The notes: a model not told the origin generated them from the letters alone. A stretch of 45,507 nucleotides of DNA from Chromatiaceae bacterium (GCA_025458165.1 JALOTB010000029.1:1-45507); one strand, 5' to 3'. Positions 30,666-42,999 are shown, counted from the first letter of the stretch. Numbers and translations are program-made.

Positions 30666-31316
30666 GCCAGCGCCTCGCCGTTCTCGGCGAGACCGTCTCG
30701 GCGCTAAGCCAGGCGGCGGCGCGACTGGCGGCAACGCATGGAAGCGTTTCGGGCCTGTTTCCACTCGCTCCCGTCGCCTTCGGCCGACTGTCGGAGCGGG
30801 AGCGCGAGCAGCTCGACGCCTACGCCATCCGCTACGCACGCTGCCAAGACCTCTTCTGATTAGCAAGGTGCTTCAGCTAACCGCCCTTTCCGGCCGTGAA
30901 CCCGGCACCCAGCACCCGCACAGGCGCGAAATCTGCCGTTTATGGACGCCCGACAGCGGCACCCGCGCCGGTACTGGGGCGTTCCCTCGCAGTGGCTGAA
31001 GCTCCTTGCTAATCAGGAGACCTCTTGTTCCCGGCCATGCGTGCCCTCGGTCGCGCCCCATTTGGAGCCCAAAGCCGACCAGGGCTTTCTCGCACTTTTC
31101 GCGCTGATGCAGAAACAGGGCGTCGCCACCAGTCGAGACGACTGGGAGCGCCAGCGCAGCCTGCGCAACGCCGTCAGTCACGAATACCCGGACGCATCCG
31201 CGATCACCGACATCCTAAACGCCATCCGATCCGCGGTGCCCGAGGTCCTTGACTGCGCGGAGCGCCTCAAGGCTCGCGCCACGGAGCTGGCAACAGCCTC
31301 GCCCACCGAAGACTAG
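30662..31316 (+). pseudogene. HEPN toxin gene broken by a MITE and a frameshift
   Basis: The first 65 codons (30662-30859, [20 protein letters not shown] to RCQDLF) stop inside an inserted element at 30856-31017. Removing the element and one copy of its target repeat restores QDLLFPAMRALGR, but the rest of the HEPN protein is in another frame; deleting one C from the CCCC run at 31056-31059 would join it to HLEPKADQGFLALFALMQKQ. The distal part ends with the HEPN RNase motif LRNAVSHEYP (R-x4-H). So the gene suffered an insertion and a one-base indel and cannot make toxin. The reconstructed protein would be about 145 residues, normal for HepT-like toxins. Confidence 0.8.
30856..31017. mobile_element. 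MITE inserted in the HEPN gene (about 162 bp)
   Basis: Terminal inverted repeats of 22 bases: the left arm 30856-30877 starts CTGATTAGCAAGGTGC and the right arm 30995-31016 reads back CTGATTAGCAAGGAGC, one mismatch. The target AGACCTCT(T) is present on both sides (30847-30855 and 31018-31026), an 8- or 9-base duplication. No transposase is encoded; the interior is GC-rich without a frame. It has no similarity to the elements at 6878 and 25561, so it is a second family. The parent transposon is not identified. Confidence 0.82.
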
Positions 31317-31388
31317 CCAGCGAATCGATCGCGACGGGGGCTGTCCCCCATCCAGCACTGCATTCCCCCCGTCTGGAATACTGTCCGT

Positions 31389-31444
31389 AACCCGCTGGTT
31401 CGCAGCAACAGTGGGCAGCGGCAGAAGCCGCGAACGAGCGGGTT
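31389..31444. repeat. Long imperfect inverted repeat before rluE
   Basis: Arms AACCCGCTGGTTCGC (31389-31403) and GCGAACGAGCGGGTT (31430-31444) pair at 14 of 15 positions around a 26-base loop, which itself holds GCGGC-AGAA-GCCGC (31418-31431, sharing bases with the right arm, so an alternative fold). It fills much of the 180-base gap between the HEPN remnant and rluE. Could be a terminator, a REP remnant or an RNA structure; undecided. Confidence 0.5.
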
Positions 31445-31495
31445 CCCGGCGGTTGCTTGGCCGCTCTCACTCGATCACCGGCCGCCGCGTCTATC

Positions 31496-32152
31496 ATGGT
31501 GCTTTCCGCGTCATACCTCCGCGGCGGCACAGATCGCGCTCGAGCCTTGACCTGCCTCGTCCTGTTTAACAAGCCCTACGGCCTGCTCTGCCAGTTTCGT
31601 CTGGTCGCGGGCACGCCGACCCTCGCCGATTTCATCGACCTGCCCGGGATCCATCCGGCCGGGCGGCTGGACAAGGACTCCGAGGGGCTGCTGCTCCTGA
31701 CCGACGACGGGGCCCTGCAGCAGCGCATCGCCAACCCCCGGCACAAGCTGTGGAAGTCTTACTGGGTGCAGGTGGAGGGCACACCCGCGAACTCCGCCCT
31801 CGCCGCCCTGCGCCAGGGGGTGCTCCTGAACGACGGACCCACCCTGCCGGCGCGAGTGCGTGAGATCCCTCCGCCCCAGCTCTGGCCGCGCGATCCGCCC
31901 GTCCGCCACCGCGCGCAAATCCCTACCGCTTGGCTGGAGATCAGCATCCGTGAGGGCCGCAACCGCCAGGTCCGGCGGATGACCGCGGCGGTCGGGCTCC
32001 CCACGCTGCGGTTGGTGCGCGTCGCCGTGGGTCCCTGGCGGCTGCGTGGGCTGCAACCCGGCGAGTGGGGGCTGGTCCGGCTTCCAGCTCGGCCGGCTGG
32101 CCGCGCGGGCCCGACAACCGCTCGGCAGACGACGAGGAGTCGACACCCGTGA
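31496..32152 (+). CDS. rluE: 23S rRNA pseudouridine2457 synthase RluE
   Basis: Isomerises one uridine in 23S rRNA. The RsuA/RluB/E family core is clear: LVLFNKPYGLLCQF, the catalytic AGRLDKDSEGLLLLTDDG (Asp in RLDKDSEG), GVLLNDGPTLPARV, LWPRDPP and SIREGRNRQVRRMTAAVGLP. It lacks the S4 domain, as RluE does. Start is uncertain: ATG 31496 gives 218 residues, while a TTG at 31547 would begin just before the core. Its stop overlaps the mnmA GTG (GTGA). In E. coli rluE also lies between icd and mnmA. Confidence 0.92.
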   Translation: MVLSASYLRGGTDRARALTCLVLFNKPYGLLCQFRLVAGTPTLADFIDLPGIHPAGRLDKDSEGLLLLTDDGALQQRIANPRHKLWKSYWVQVEGTPANSALAALRQGVLLNDGPTLPARVREIPPPQLWPRDPPVRHRAQIPTAWLEISIREGRNRQVRRMTAAVGLPTLRLVRVAVGPWRLRGLQPGEWGLVRLPARPAGRAGPTTARQTTRSRHP

Positions 32153-33228
32153 AGGTGATCGTCGGTCTATCGGGCGGCGTGGACTCCTCGGTCGCGGCCC
32201 TGCTCCTGCTGGACCAGGGCGTCGCGGTGGAGGGGCTGTTCATGAAGAACTGGGAGGAGGACGACGACGCCGAGTACTGCGCCGCCGCGGCCGACCTGGC
32301 CGACGCCCAAGCGGTCGCCGACCGGCTCGGGATTCGCCTGCACACCGTCAACTTCGCGACCGAGTACTGGGACCGCGTCTTCGCGGAGTTCCTAACGGAG
32401 TACCGCGCGGGCCGCACCCCGAACCCCGACGTCCTGTGCAACCGTGAGATCAAGTTCCGCGCCTTCCTCGACCACGCCCTCGGGCTCGGGGCCGAGGCGA
32501 TCGCGACAGGACATTACGCCCGGATCAGCGCCGATTCGACCGGCTGTCACCTGCGGCTCGCGGCCGACGCGGACAAGGACCAGACCTACTTCCTGCATCT
32601 CCTCGACCAGTCGCAGCTCGCCAGCAGCCGCTTCCCCTTGGGCGAGCTGCGCAAGCGCGAGGTCCGCGAGCTGGCCCGCCGTGCCGGCCTGGTGACGGCG
32701 ACCAAGCGCGACAGCACCGGGATCTGCTTCATCGGCGAGCGGCGCTTCCGCGACTTCCTCGCCCGCTGGGTGCCGCCCGAGCCGGGGCCGATCGAGACCC
32801 CCGAGGGCGAGGTCATCGGCGAGCACCAGGGCCTCGCCTACTACACCATCGGCCAGCGCCAGGGCCTCGGCATCGGCGGCGTCGCCGGTCATCCCGAGGC
32901 CCCCTGGTTCGTCGCCGCCAAGGTCCCGGAGCGCAACGCCCTGATCCTGGTCCAGGGCCAGGACCATCCGCTGCTCTTCGCCTCGGGGCTGCGCTCAGGA
33001 CCGGCGCACTGGATCTCGGGCGCCGCGCCTCCGGTGCCCTTCGCCTGTCTCGCGCGCCTGCGCCACCGCCAGCCCTTGCAGCGGTGTATCCTCACGGGCA
33101 TTGGGCGCGTGGGCTGCGAGGTCCGCTTCCCCGAGCCCCAGCGTGCCGTCACCCCTGGCCAGTCGGTGGTCTTCTACCTCGACAACGAGTGCCTTGGTGG
33201 GGCCCGCATCGATCAGGCCGTCCCATAG
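32149..33228 (+). CDS. mnmA: tRNA-specific 2-thiouridylase MnmA
   Basis: Makes 2-thiouridine at the wobble base of tRNA-Lys, Glu and Gln. 359 residues from GTG 32149, chosen because GAGGAG lies ten bases upstream and the P-loop GLSGGVDSSVAALLL then sits at residues 6-20. The catalytic cysteines are Cys97 (NPDVLCNRE) and Cys193 (STGICFIGERRF). tRNA interaction motif DKDQTYFLHLLDQ. Operon rluE-mnmA-hflD. Confidence 0.97.
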   Translation: MKVIVGLSGGVDSSVAALLLLDQGVAVEGLFMKNWEEDDDAEYCAAAADLADAQAVADRLGIRLHTVNFATEYWDRVFAEFLTEYRAGRTPNPDVLCNREIKFRAFLDHALGLGAEAIATGHYARISADSTGCHLRLAADADKDQTYFLHLLDQSQLASSRFPLGELRKREVRELARRAGLVTATKRDSTGICFIGERRFRDFLARWVPPEPGPIETPEGEVIGEHQGLAYYTIGQRQGLGIGGVAGHPEAPWFVAAKVPERNALILVQGQDHPLLFASGLRSGPAHWISGAAPPVPFACLARLRHRQPLQRCILTGIGRVGCEVRFPEPQRAVTPGQSVVFYLDNECLGGARIDQAVP

Positions 33229-33269
33229 CCGCTATTCCCTACCCGCTAAACACCCTACCCGCTCGCGTC

Positions 33270-33896
33270 ATGCCCCATTCCGACCGCGACCGTCTCCTCG
33301 CCCTCGCCGGGATCTACCAGGCCGCGCTCTGCGTGCGTCAGATTGCCCGCCAGGGCAGCGTCGACGCCGACCTGATGGAGCCCTGCCTCTACAGCCTGTT
33401 CCAGACCAATGCGGACAGCGTCGCCGAGGTCTTCGGCGGTGAGGCCAAGGTCGCGCCTGGCGTGCGCACCCTACTCGGCCAGCTCACCGGCAAGGAGCCG
33501 CGCGACCTGGAGCTCACCCGCTACCTGGTCTCGCTGATCAAGCTGGAGCGGGTGCTGACAGGCCGCCCGGTGATGGTGCGCAACATCGCCGACGGGATCG
33601 CACAGACGAGCGCGAAGCTGGAGGAGCAGCACCTCCTCGACCCCCAAGTGCTGGCCGCGCTGGGCGAGCTCTACGCCGGCACGGTCAGCCTGCTCGGGCC
33701 GCGGATCATGGTCCAGGGCGAGCCCGTGTACCTCAAGAACCCCGACAACCAGGCCCGCATCCGCGCCCTGCTGCTGGCTGGCATCCGCGCCGCCTGGCTC
33801 TGGCGCCAGGTCGGCGGGAGCCGCTGGCAGATCCTCATCAAGCGCCGCCGGCTGCTCGACGAGGCCCGCAATTACCTGCGACAGGTTTCCCACTGA
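33270..33896 (+). CDS. hflD: HflD, membrane-peripheral high-frequency-lysogenization protein homologue
   Basis: 208-residue all-helical protein of the HflD/YcfC family, always found between mnmA and purB in gammaproteobacteria. Recognisable stretches: LALAGIYQAALCVRQIARQG, LYSLFQTNADSVAEVFGG, TRYLVSLIKLERVL and GIRAAWLWRQVGGSRWQILIKRR. In E. coli it binds phage lambda CII and is membrane-associated; its normal role is unclear. Here a broken acnA separates it from purB. Confidence 0.94.
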   Translation: MPHSDRDRLLALAGIYQAALCVRQIARQGSVDADLMEPCLYSLFQTNADSVAEVFGGEAKVAPGVRTLLGQLTGKEPRDLELTRYLVSLIKLERVLTGRPVMVRNIADGIAQTSAKLEEQHLLDPQVLAALGELYAGTVSLLGPRIMVQGEPVYLKNPDNQARIRALLLAGIRAAWLWRQVGGSRWQILIKRRRLLDEARNYLRQVSH

Positions 33897-34002
33897 CGTC
33901 GAGCGGACCGCTGCGTCCGGCGGCTGCGACGGCGATTCTTCGCGTTTAGAATCCCGACTCATTCATATCCCCTAATCTCCGGCGCACAGGCGAGGTCGCT
34001 CC

Positions 34003-38020
<4,018 letters not shown>

Positions 38021-38042
38021 GGTCCAGACGGGTGCGCCCCTC

Positions 38043-38525
38043 ATGCCCGGCTGCCCTGCGCATCCTTCCGTGACAGGGTCTCTTTCCCCAGGAGCCAGGC
38101 AGGCCGGCTTCTCGGTGCGCCGCGCCGACTGGTCGCGCGACCGCGAGGCCCTGCGCGCAATCCGCGAGTGTGTCTTCGTCCGAGAGCAGTCGGTCCCCGC
38201 CGAGCTCGAGTGGGACGGGGGGGACGAGTGCGCGATTCATCTGCTCGCGGTTGATGCCGACGGCGAGTCGATCGGCACCGCCCGCCTGCTCCCGAGCGGA
38301 CAGATCGGGCGCATGGCGGTGCTCCCCGAGTGGCGCCGCCGCGGCGTGGGCAGCGCGCTCCTAGAGGCGACCCTGGCCATTGCCAACGAGCCCGGGCAGC
38401 CAGCGCCCTTCCTCAACGCCCAGACCGCGGTCATCGACTTCTACCAACGCCAGGGATTCGTCCCTGAAGGAGGAGAGTTCATGGAGGCCGGAATCCCCCA
38501 CCGCCGCATGGTGCTCACCCGATGA
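38043..38525 (+). CDS. GNAT-family N-acetyltransferase
   Basis: 160 residues of the ElaA/YjcF-like GNAT branch. Acetyl-CoA site is GRMAVLPEWRRRGVGSALLEA (about 89-109), followed by LNAQTAVIDFYQRQGFVPEG and the end IPHRRMVLTR. The substrate is unknown. The first 20 residues are of low quality and a GTG at 38070 may be the true start. The stop overlaps the next gene by four bases (ATGA), so the two are coupled. Confidence 0.9.
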   Translation: MPGCPAHPSVTGSLSPGARQAGFSVRRADWSRDREALRAIRECVFVREQSVPAELEWDGGDECAIHLLAVDADGESIGTARLLPSGQIGRMAVLPEWRRRGVGSALLEATLAIANEPGQPAPFLNAQTAVIDFYQRQGFVPEGGEFMEAGIPHRRMVLTR

Positions 38526-39049
38526 GCCGCGCGCCCAAGCTGGACCTCAGCGACCGGGTACTCGGCGTCAGCGCCGAGGAGATCCCCCTCCCCGACTGCG
38601 CCACGATCCGCGACACCGGGCTCCTGATGGCCACGCAGGCGGCGCGCGAGCTCCGGATCTTCAGCCGCGACCTCGACGCCGCGCTCTACGACCATCAGGA
38701 CTTCCTCGCGGCCGTTCGCCGACTCTCCCTTACCCGGCGCGACTACCCGGTGCGGGTACTCGCCTTCGAGGCCCAGACCGCGGTGCGTCGCGGGCACCGG
38801 TTGATCGAGCTCGCCCGCCAGCTCACCTCCAAGATCGCCATCCGCCGGGTCCCCGCCGACTTCGAGCCGCGCACCGAGGCCTATCTCCTCGCCGACGACC
38901 GCGGCTACGTCCTGCGCCAGCTCGCCGACGTCTGGGAGGGGACGGCCGACTTCTGCGACCCGCTCAAGGTCCGCCTCCTCGGCGCCGAGTTCGACCGGGT
39001 CTGGGAAGCGAGCGACACCCACCCCGAGCTGCGGCGGCTGTTCCTCTAG
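38522..39049 (+). CDS. Conserved hypothetical partner of the GNAT gene
   Basis: 175 residues with no signal peptide. I cannot name a family with certainty; proteins like this (start SAEEIPLPDCATIRDTGLLMATQAARELRIFSRDLD, here in pieces) follow or are fused to GNAT acetyltransferases in Pseudomonas-like bacteria. Residues 50-120 (LYDHQDFLAAVRRLSLTRRD, RRGHRLIELARQLTSKIAIR) resemble a phospholipase-D-like helical layout without the HKD motif. The tail DRGYVLRQLADVWEGTADFC could bind nucleic acid or lipid; this is speculation. ATG overlaps the GNAT stop. Confidence 0.8.
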   Translation: MSRAPKLDLSDRVLGVSAEEIPLPDCATIRDTGLLMATQAARELRIFSRDLDAALYDHQDFLAAVRRLSLTRRDYPVRVLAFEAQTAVRRGHRLIELARQLTSKIAIRRVPADFEPRTEAYLLADDRGYVLRQLADVWEGTADFCDPLKVRLLGAEFDRVWEASDTHPELRRLFL

Positions 39050-39155
39050 CCAGACGCCAGTGGTTTGCCGCCTCTGGCGCTGATCAGCCGGCGCCCCCTG
39101 ACGCGTGCAGAAACCCGGTCTCGGGCGGGGTTAACCAACGGAACGCGAACGTCGA

Positions 39156-39341
39156 ATGATCACCGGCGCCATCAAGAACCAAATCGACCGCATCTGGGAC
39201 TCGTTCTGGTCCGGCGGCATCTCCAACCCGCTGGAGGTCATCGAGCAGATCACCTACCTCCTCTTCATCCGCCGGCTGGACAACCTGCACACGCTGGAGG
39301 AGAACAAGTCGGCCCGCCTCAAGAGGCCGATGGAGTCGTAG
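39156..39341 (+). pseudogene. Type I restriction methyltransferase HsdM, N-terminal remnant
   Basis: 61 codons match the start of HsdM N6-adenine methyltransferases (the helical N12 domain): MITGAIKNQIDRIWDSFWSG, NPLEVIEQITYLLFIRRLDN, EENKSARLKRPM. The frame ends at a TAG where a REP hairpin begins, so the rest (over 400 residues with the methyltransferase motifs) is gone. Insertion of the REP-associated element at this spot is the likely cause. The neighbouring mini-hsdR belongs to the same former locus. Confidence 0.8.
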
Positions 39342-39403
39342 GTTGGGGTGAGCTTGCGAACCCCAAAACGCCGGCATGAACGCGGTCCGCGGATGTTGGG
39401 GTT
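39342..39403. repeat. REP/BIME-like palindromes at the left edge of the transposase remnant
   Basis: TTGGGGT (39343-39349) pairs with ACCCCAA (39360-39366) around GAGCTTGCGA, and AACCCCAA (39359-39366) pairs also with TTGGGGTT (39396-39403). GGTTGGGGTGAGC recurs inverted at the right edge (40000-40027). Typical of the palindromes that REP-associated transposases mobilise. Confidence 0.7.
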
Positions 39404-39446
39404 CCTGGCGTCATCGCAATCGACACCATGGTCAATGGGAACGACG

Positions 39447-39972
39447 ATGCGGTATCGGCGCGCGGGTCTGAGGGGCGGCACGTATTTCCTCACGGAATCT
39501 CGCCGAGCGTCGGCGTCGTCTGTTGGTGGACGATGTGGATGTCTTGCGCATGGGGGTCGCGCAGGTGACACGACGACATCCCTTTCACATCGATGCCTTC
39601 GTGGTGTTGCCGAAGAACTTCCATGCGATCTGGACCCTGTCCGAGGGAGACGCGGATTTCGCGACGCGGTGGATGCTGATCAAGGCGGGATTCTCGCGCC
39701 GTCTCGAAACCAGGGAGCACTGCAATGCAAGCCGCGCAGCCAAGGGCGAGCGTGGCATGTGGCAACGGCGATATTGGGAGCACCTGATCCGGGACGACCT
39801 CAATGGCGAGCGGCACGTGGACTACATGCATGACAACCCGGTCAAACACGGGTATATCGCCCGAGCGGCCGATTGGCCGCATTCGAGTCGTCATCAGTAC
39901 GTCGCGGCCGGGATGGTGGGTCCTGATTGGGGCGTCGGCATGATCGACGAGGGCGGATTTGGCGCGGGGTGA
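39447..39972 (+). pseudogene. REP-associated tyrosine transposase (RAYT), decayed
   Basis: Start MRYRRAGLRGGTYFLTE (39447 on) and the main body VDDVDVLRMGVAQVTRRHPF to YVAAGMVGPDWG (39514-39972) are the two parts of one IS200-like Y1 transposase, but lie in different frames; a 2-base loss near 39494-39500 explains it. The first histidine of the HUH motif is also replaced: LPKNFHAIW where active relatives have LP-N-H-F-H. So it is inactive twice over. The partner sequence HVDYMHDNPVKHGYIARAADWPHSS is otherwise well preserved. REP palindromes flank it. Full length would be about 170 residues. Confidence 0.8.
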
Positions 39973-39999
39973 TGCGGATTCTTTGGGTTTAGCGGATTC

Positions 40000-40027
40000 G
40001 GTCGGGTTCGCGGCGCTCACCCCGACC
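40000..40027. repeat. REP palindrome at the right edge of the transposase remnant
   Basis: GGTCGGGTTCGC and GCTCACCCCGACC form a stem with a small mismatch. In reverse it matches the left-hand GGTTGGGGTGAGC...GCGAAC, so the remnant is bounded by inverted REP copies. Confidence 0.65.
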
Positions 40028-40091
40028 GGCGGGAGCTATGGGAGCGGCGCGAGGTCAGGCCACCGGTGCGATCCTGAATCAGCGCTCTCCG

Positions 40092-40141
40092 TTGATTGAC
40101 GTTGTTGCCACATCCTAAAATAATCAGCGTCCTTATTTTAG
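40092..40141 (+). promoter_or_regulatory. Promoter and palindromic operator of fic
   Basis: TTGATT (40092-40097) and TAAAAT (40116-40121), 18 bases apart, form a promoter. A perfect inverted repeat CTAAAATAA (40115-40123) / TTATTTTAG (40133-40141) covers the -10 and the start site, ten bases before the fic ATG. AT-rich in a GC-rich setting, it is a plausible operator. The Fic protein has a C-terminal winged helix and could bind it. Confidence 0.6.
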
Positions 40142-40151
40142 ATTCGCCCCC

Positions 40152-41318
40152 ATGCGCCGACCCGCTCCCGGCCGCTACGTCACCGTCACGACGGCCGACG
40201 AGCCGTTCCAGGCCTTCGTGCCGGTGCCGCTGCCCCCGGAGCCGCCGGTCGTGTGGTCGGCCGCACTGCGGCGGCGCTTCGACGCGGCGCTGGTCGCCTT
40301 GGGGCGGCTGGACGCGGTTACCGCGCTGCTGCCCAACGCGGCCCTGCTGCTCTACAGCTTCGTGCGCAAGGAGGCGGTGCTGTCCTCGCAGATCGAGGGC
40401 ACCCAGTCCTCGCTCGCGGACCTGCTGCTCTACGAGATCGACGAGCAGCCCGGCGTGCCGGTGGACGATGCGCGCGAGGTCAGCCGCTGCGTGGCGGCGC
40501 TCGAACGGGGGCTGAAGAAGCTGCGCGGCGGGCTGCCGCTGTGCACCCGCCTGCTGTGCGAGATGCACGAGGTGCTGCTGACGCACCCCGGCGGCCGGGG
40601 CAAGACGCCCGGTGAAGTGCGCCGCACGCAGGTGTGGATCGGCGGCACGCGGCCCGGCAACGCCGTCTTCGTGCCGCCGCCGGCCGATGCGGTGCCGGAA
40701 GGCCTGGCAGCGCTCGAGCGCTTCCTCAACGACGAGCCCGAGCCCGTCCCGCCGCTGATCAAGGCGGCGCTCGTCCATGTGCAGTTCGAGACCATCCACC
40801 CGTTTCTCGACGGCAACGGGCGCATCGGGCGTCTGCTGATCGTGCTGCAGCTGGTGGCCGACGGCGTACTGCGCGAGCCGATGCTGTATCCCAGTCTATT
40901 CTTCAAGACCCATCGGGCGCTGTACTACGAGCTGCTCAACGAGGTGCGCCTGCGCGGGGATTGGGAGCGCTGGCTCGACTTCTTCGCCGAGGGCATCGAT
41001 GCGAGCGCCACGCAGGGCGTGTCGACGGCGAATGCGTTGATCGCGCTGGTCAACGCGGATCGCGACCGGATTGCCGGGCTCGGGCGCGCGGCGGCGTCGG
41101 CGCTCGCGGTGCACCAGGCGCTGCAGCGCCAACCGATCGCCACCTCGGCCGCGCTGGTCAAGGCCACGCGGCTGACTGCGGCGACGGTCAACAAGTCGCT
41201 GGCGCATCTGGAGCGCATCGGCATCGTGGACGAACTCACGAATCGGCAGCGTGGTCGGGTGTTCAGCTATCGCAAGTACGTCGAGGAACTGGCTGCCGAG
41301 CTGGAGGCGCCCGCGTGA
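40152..41318 (+). CDS. Fic-domain protein (class II, with C-terminal winged helix)
   Basis: 388 residues. N-terminal helical Fic_N part; the inhibitory motif S-x3-E-G is SSQIEG (78-83), placing it before the core, hence class II. The catalytic loop is [12 protein letters not shown] (His216 to Arg227), complete. A winged helix-turn-helix lies at about 325-380 ([40 protein letters not shown]). Fic enzymes transfer AMP or related groups to protein hydroxyls; the target is unknown. The stop overlaps the GTG of mini-hsdR (GTGA), so both are coupled. The position inside a former type I restriction locus is common for this Fic subgroup. Confidence 0.92.
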   Translation: MRRPAPGRYVTVTTADEPFQAFVPVPLPPEPPVVWSAALRRRFDAALVALGRLDAVTALLPNAALLLYSFVRKEAVLSSQIEGTQSSLADLLLYEIDEQPGVPVDDAREVSRCVAALERGLKKLRGGLPLCTRLLCEMHEVLLTHPGGRGKTPGEVRRTQVWIGGTRPGNAVFVPPPADAVPEGLAALERFLNDEPEPVPPLIKAALVHVQFETIHPFLDGNGRIGRLLIVLQLVADGVLREPMLYPSLFFKTHRALYYELLNEVRLRGDWERWLDFFAEGIDASATQGVSTANALIALVNADRDRIAGLGRAAASALAVHQALQRQPIATSAALVKATRLTAATVNKSLAHLERIGIVDELTNRQRGRVFSYRKYVEELAAELEAPA

Positions 41319-42352
41319 GCCAGTTCGCCTTCCTCCAGCGCGTATCGGCCGCTGCCTTCGACGCGACGGCGGGAGCGGAGACGGCCGTGCCTGCCGATCC
41401 ACGCACGGCCTGCTTCTATGCCCGGCGCGCGCTGGAGCTGGCGGTCGGCGGAGCCTACAAGCACGACCCCGCGCTATCGCTACCCTACCAAGACAACCAC
41501 TCCGCGCTGATCCACGAGCCGAGCTTCAAGCAGGTCGCCGGCGAGGCGGCATTCAGCAAGGCACGGGGCATCGTCATGCTCGGCAACCGCGCGGTCCACA
41601 GTCATCGCCCGGCGCCGGAGTCGGACGCACGGGCGGCGGTGCGCGAACTGTTCCACTTTGCCTACTGGCTTGCTCTCGGGTACCGAGGTATCGCTCGCCC
41701 GCCGCCCAACCTGGCTTTCGATTCCGCGGTGTTGCCGAAGGTGGCGCCGTCGTCCGCGCAGACGGCGGATAAGTTGCGGGCACTGAGACGGAGCTTGCGC
41801 GAGCGCGACGAAAGACCCTCCGTCTTGCCCGCCGACAAGACCCCGCTCGACGACGAGCTGAAGCGCTGCAACTGGGTCAACCGCGTATGGTTCCTCGCGA
41901 AGGCGCGGGCCTTCCTGCGGCAGCACCTGGACCATGTCACCATCCACAAGCTCCGTACCAATAAACCGCTGACGGCGAGCGACCTCGCTGAGCTGGAACG
42001 TATGCTCGGGGAGAGTGGCGTGGGTGATCCGGACCAACTCCAGCGGGCTGCGGAGCAATCGCGGGGCCTGGGGCTCTTCGTGCGCTCGCTGGTCGGGATG
42101 GATCGCGGCGCGGCAAAGGAGTCCCTCGCGGGTTTTCTGTCGGGAAAGGCCCTCAGCAGCAATCAGATCGAGCTCATGAACCTGATCGTGGACCATTTGA
42201 CGGAGCACGGGGCCATGGAGCCGGGCAGGCTCTACGAATCGCCCTTTACCGACCTCACGCCAAGGGGGCCGGAAGGGTTGTTCACGCCGGCCGAGGTCGA
42301 CGAGCTGATCCAGGCCCTGGACGCCGTGCGCACGACGGCGGCGGCCGCATGA
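41315..42352 (+). CDS. Mini-HsdR: type I restriction subunit lacking nuclease and helicase
   Basis: 345 residues in one intact frame from GTG 41315. Residues 1-165 match the N-terminal DUF4145 part of EcoEI-type HsdR ([51 protein letters not shown]). Residues 175-345 match the C-terminal EcoEI_R_C domain ([76 protein letters not shown]). Everything between, that is the PD-(D/E)XK nuclease and the two DEAD helicase domains (about 500-700 residues), is absent, yet the frame is kept. Known HsdR are 800-1200 residues. It cannot cleave DNA. Either an in-frame deletion relic or a reused protein partner of Fic. Confidence 0.82.
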   Translation: MSQFAFLQRVSAAAFDATAGAETAVPADPRTACFYARRALELAVGGAYKHDPALSLPYQDNHSALIHEPSFKQVAGEAAFSKARGIVMLGNRAVHSHRPAPESDARAAVRELFHFAYWLALGYRGIARPPPNLAFDSAVLPKVAPSSAQTADKLRALRRSLRERDERPSVLPADKTPLDDELKRCNWVNRVWFLAKARAFLRQHLDHVTIHKLRTNKPLTASDLAELERMLGESGVGDPDQLQRAAEQSRGLGLFVRSLVGMDRGAAKESLAGFLSGKALSSNQIELMNLIVDHLTEHGAMEPGRLYESPFTDLTPRGPEGLFTPAEVDELIQALDAVRTTAAAA

Positions 42353-42386
42353 GGATCGCTGAGGGGTTTGCGTGGAGGCTCGCTTG

Positions 42387-42986
42387 ATGGCGTTTCGCAT
42401 CGCGCTTCTTATCCTGGCACTCGCGCTCGCTGCCTGCGAGCGCACAGAGCCGTTGCGCCCGCTCGGGCTGGACGCGGTGGTCCTCGCCTTCGGCGACAGC
42501 CTGACCCACGGCACGGGGGCGTCGGCGGGGGCGTCCTATCCGGAGGTCCTCGCGGGGCTCTTGGACCGTAGCGTCATCAATGCTGGCGTCCCAGGCGAGG
42601 TCTCGGCGGAGGGGCGCGAGCGGCTGCCCGTGCTCCTCGAGGAGCATCAGCCGAGCCTGGTGATCCTGCTGCACGGCGGGAACGACCTGCTCCGGCGCAA
42701 GGACCAGGCCGAGACCGCGGAGAACCTGCGCGCCATGATCGAGATGGCCCGCTCGGCCGGGGCCGAGGTGGTGCTGCTCGGTGTCCCCAAGCCCGGCCTG
42801 TTCCTGAGCGCCGCCGACTTCTATGGCGACCTCGCCGGGGAGCTGCGCCTGCCCTACGACGGGGACACGATCCCCGAGATCCTCGGCGACGCCAGTCTGA
42901 AGAGCGACACCGTCCACCCCAACGCGGCGGGCTACCGGCGGCTGGCGGAGTCGGTCCACCGCCTGATCACCGGCGCCGCGCGCTGA
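42387..42986 (+). CDS. GDSL-family lipoprotein esterase (TesA-like arylesterase)
   Basis: 199 residues from ATG 42387, which has GGAGG eight bases upstream. Lipoprotein signal MAFRIALLILALALAAC with lipidated Cys17. SGNH hydrolase blocks: AFGDSLTHGTG (Ser38), the Gly in NAGVPGE, LHGGNDLL (Asn) and SDTVHPNAAGYRRLAE (Asp/His pair). Related to multifunctional esterase TesA, but anchored to a membrane instead of free in the periplasm. Next to rlmKL, 13 bases apart. Confidence 0.92.
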   Translation: MAFRIALLILALALAACERTEPLRPLGLDAVVLAFGDSLTHGTGASAGASYPEVLAGLLDRSVINAGVPGEVSAEGRERLPVLLEEHQPSLVILLHGGNDLLRRKDQAETAENLRAMIEMARSAGAEVVLLGVPKPGLFLSAADFYGDLAGELRLPYDGDTIPEILGDASLKSDTVHPNAAGYRRLAESVHRLITGAAR

Positions 42987-42999
42987 CGGCCCCGCGGCG

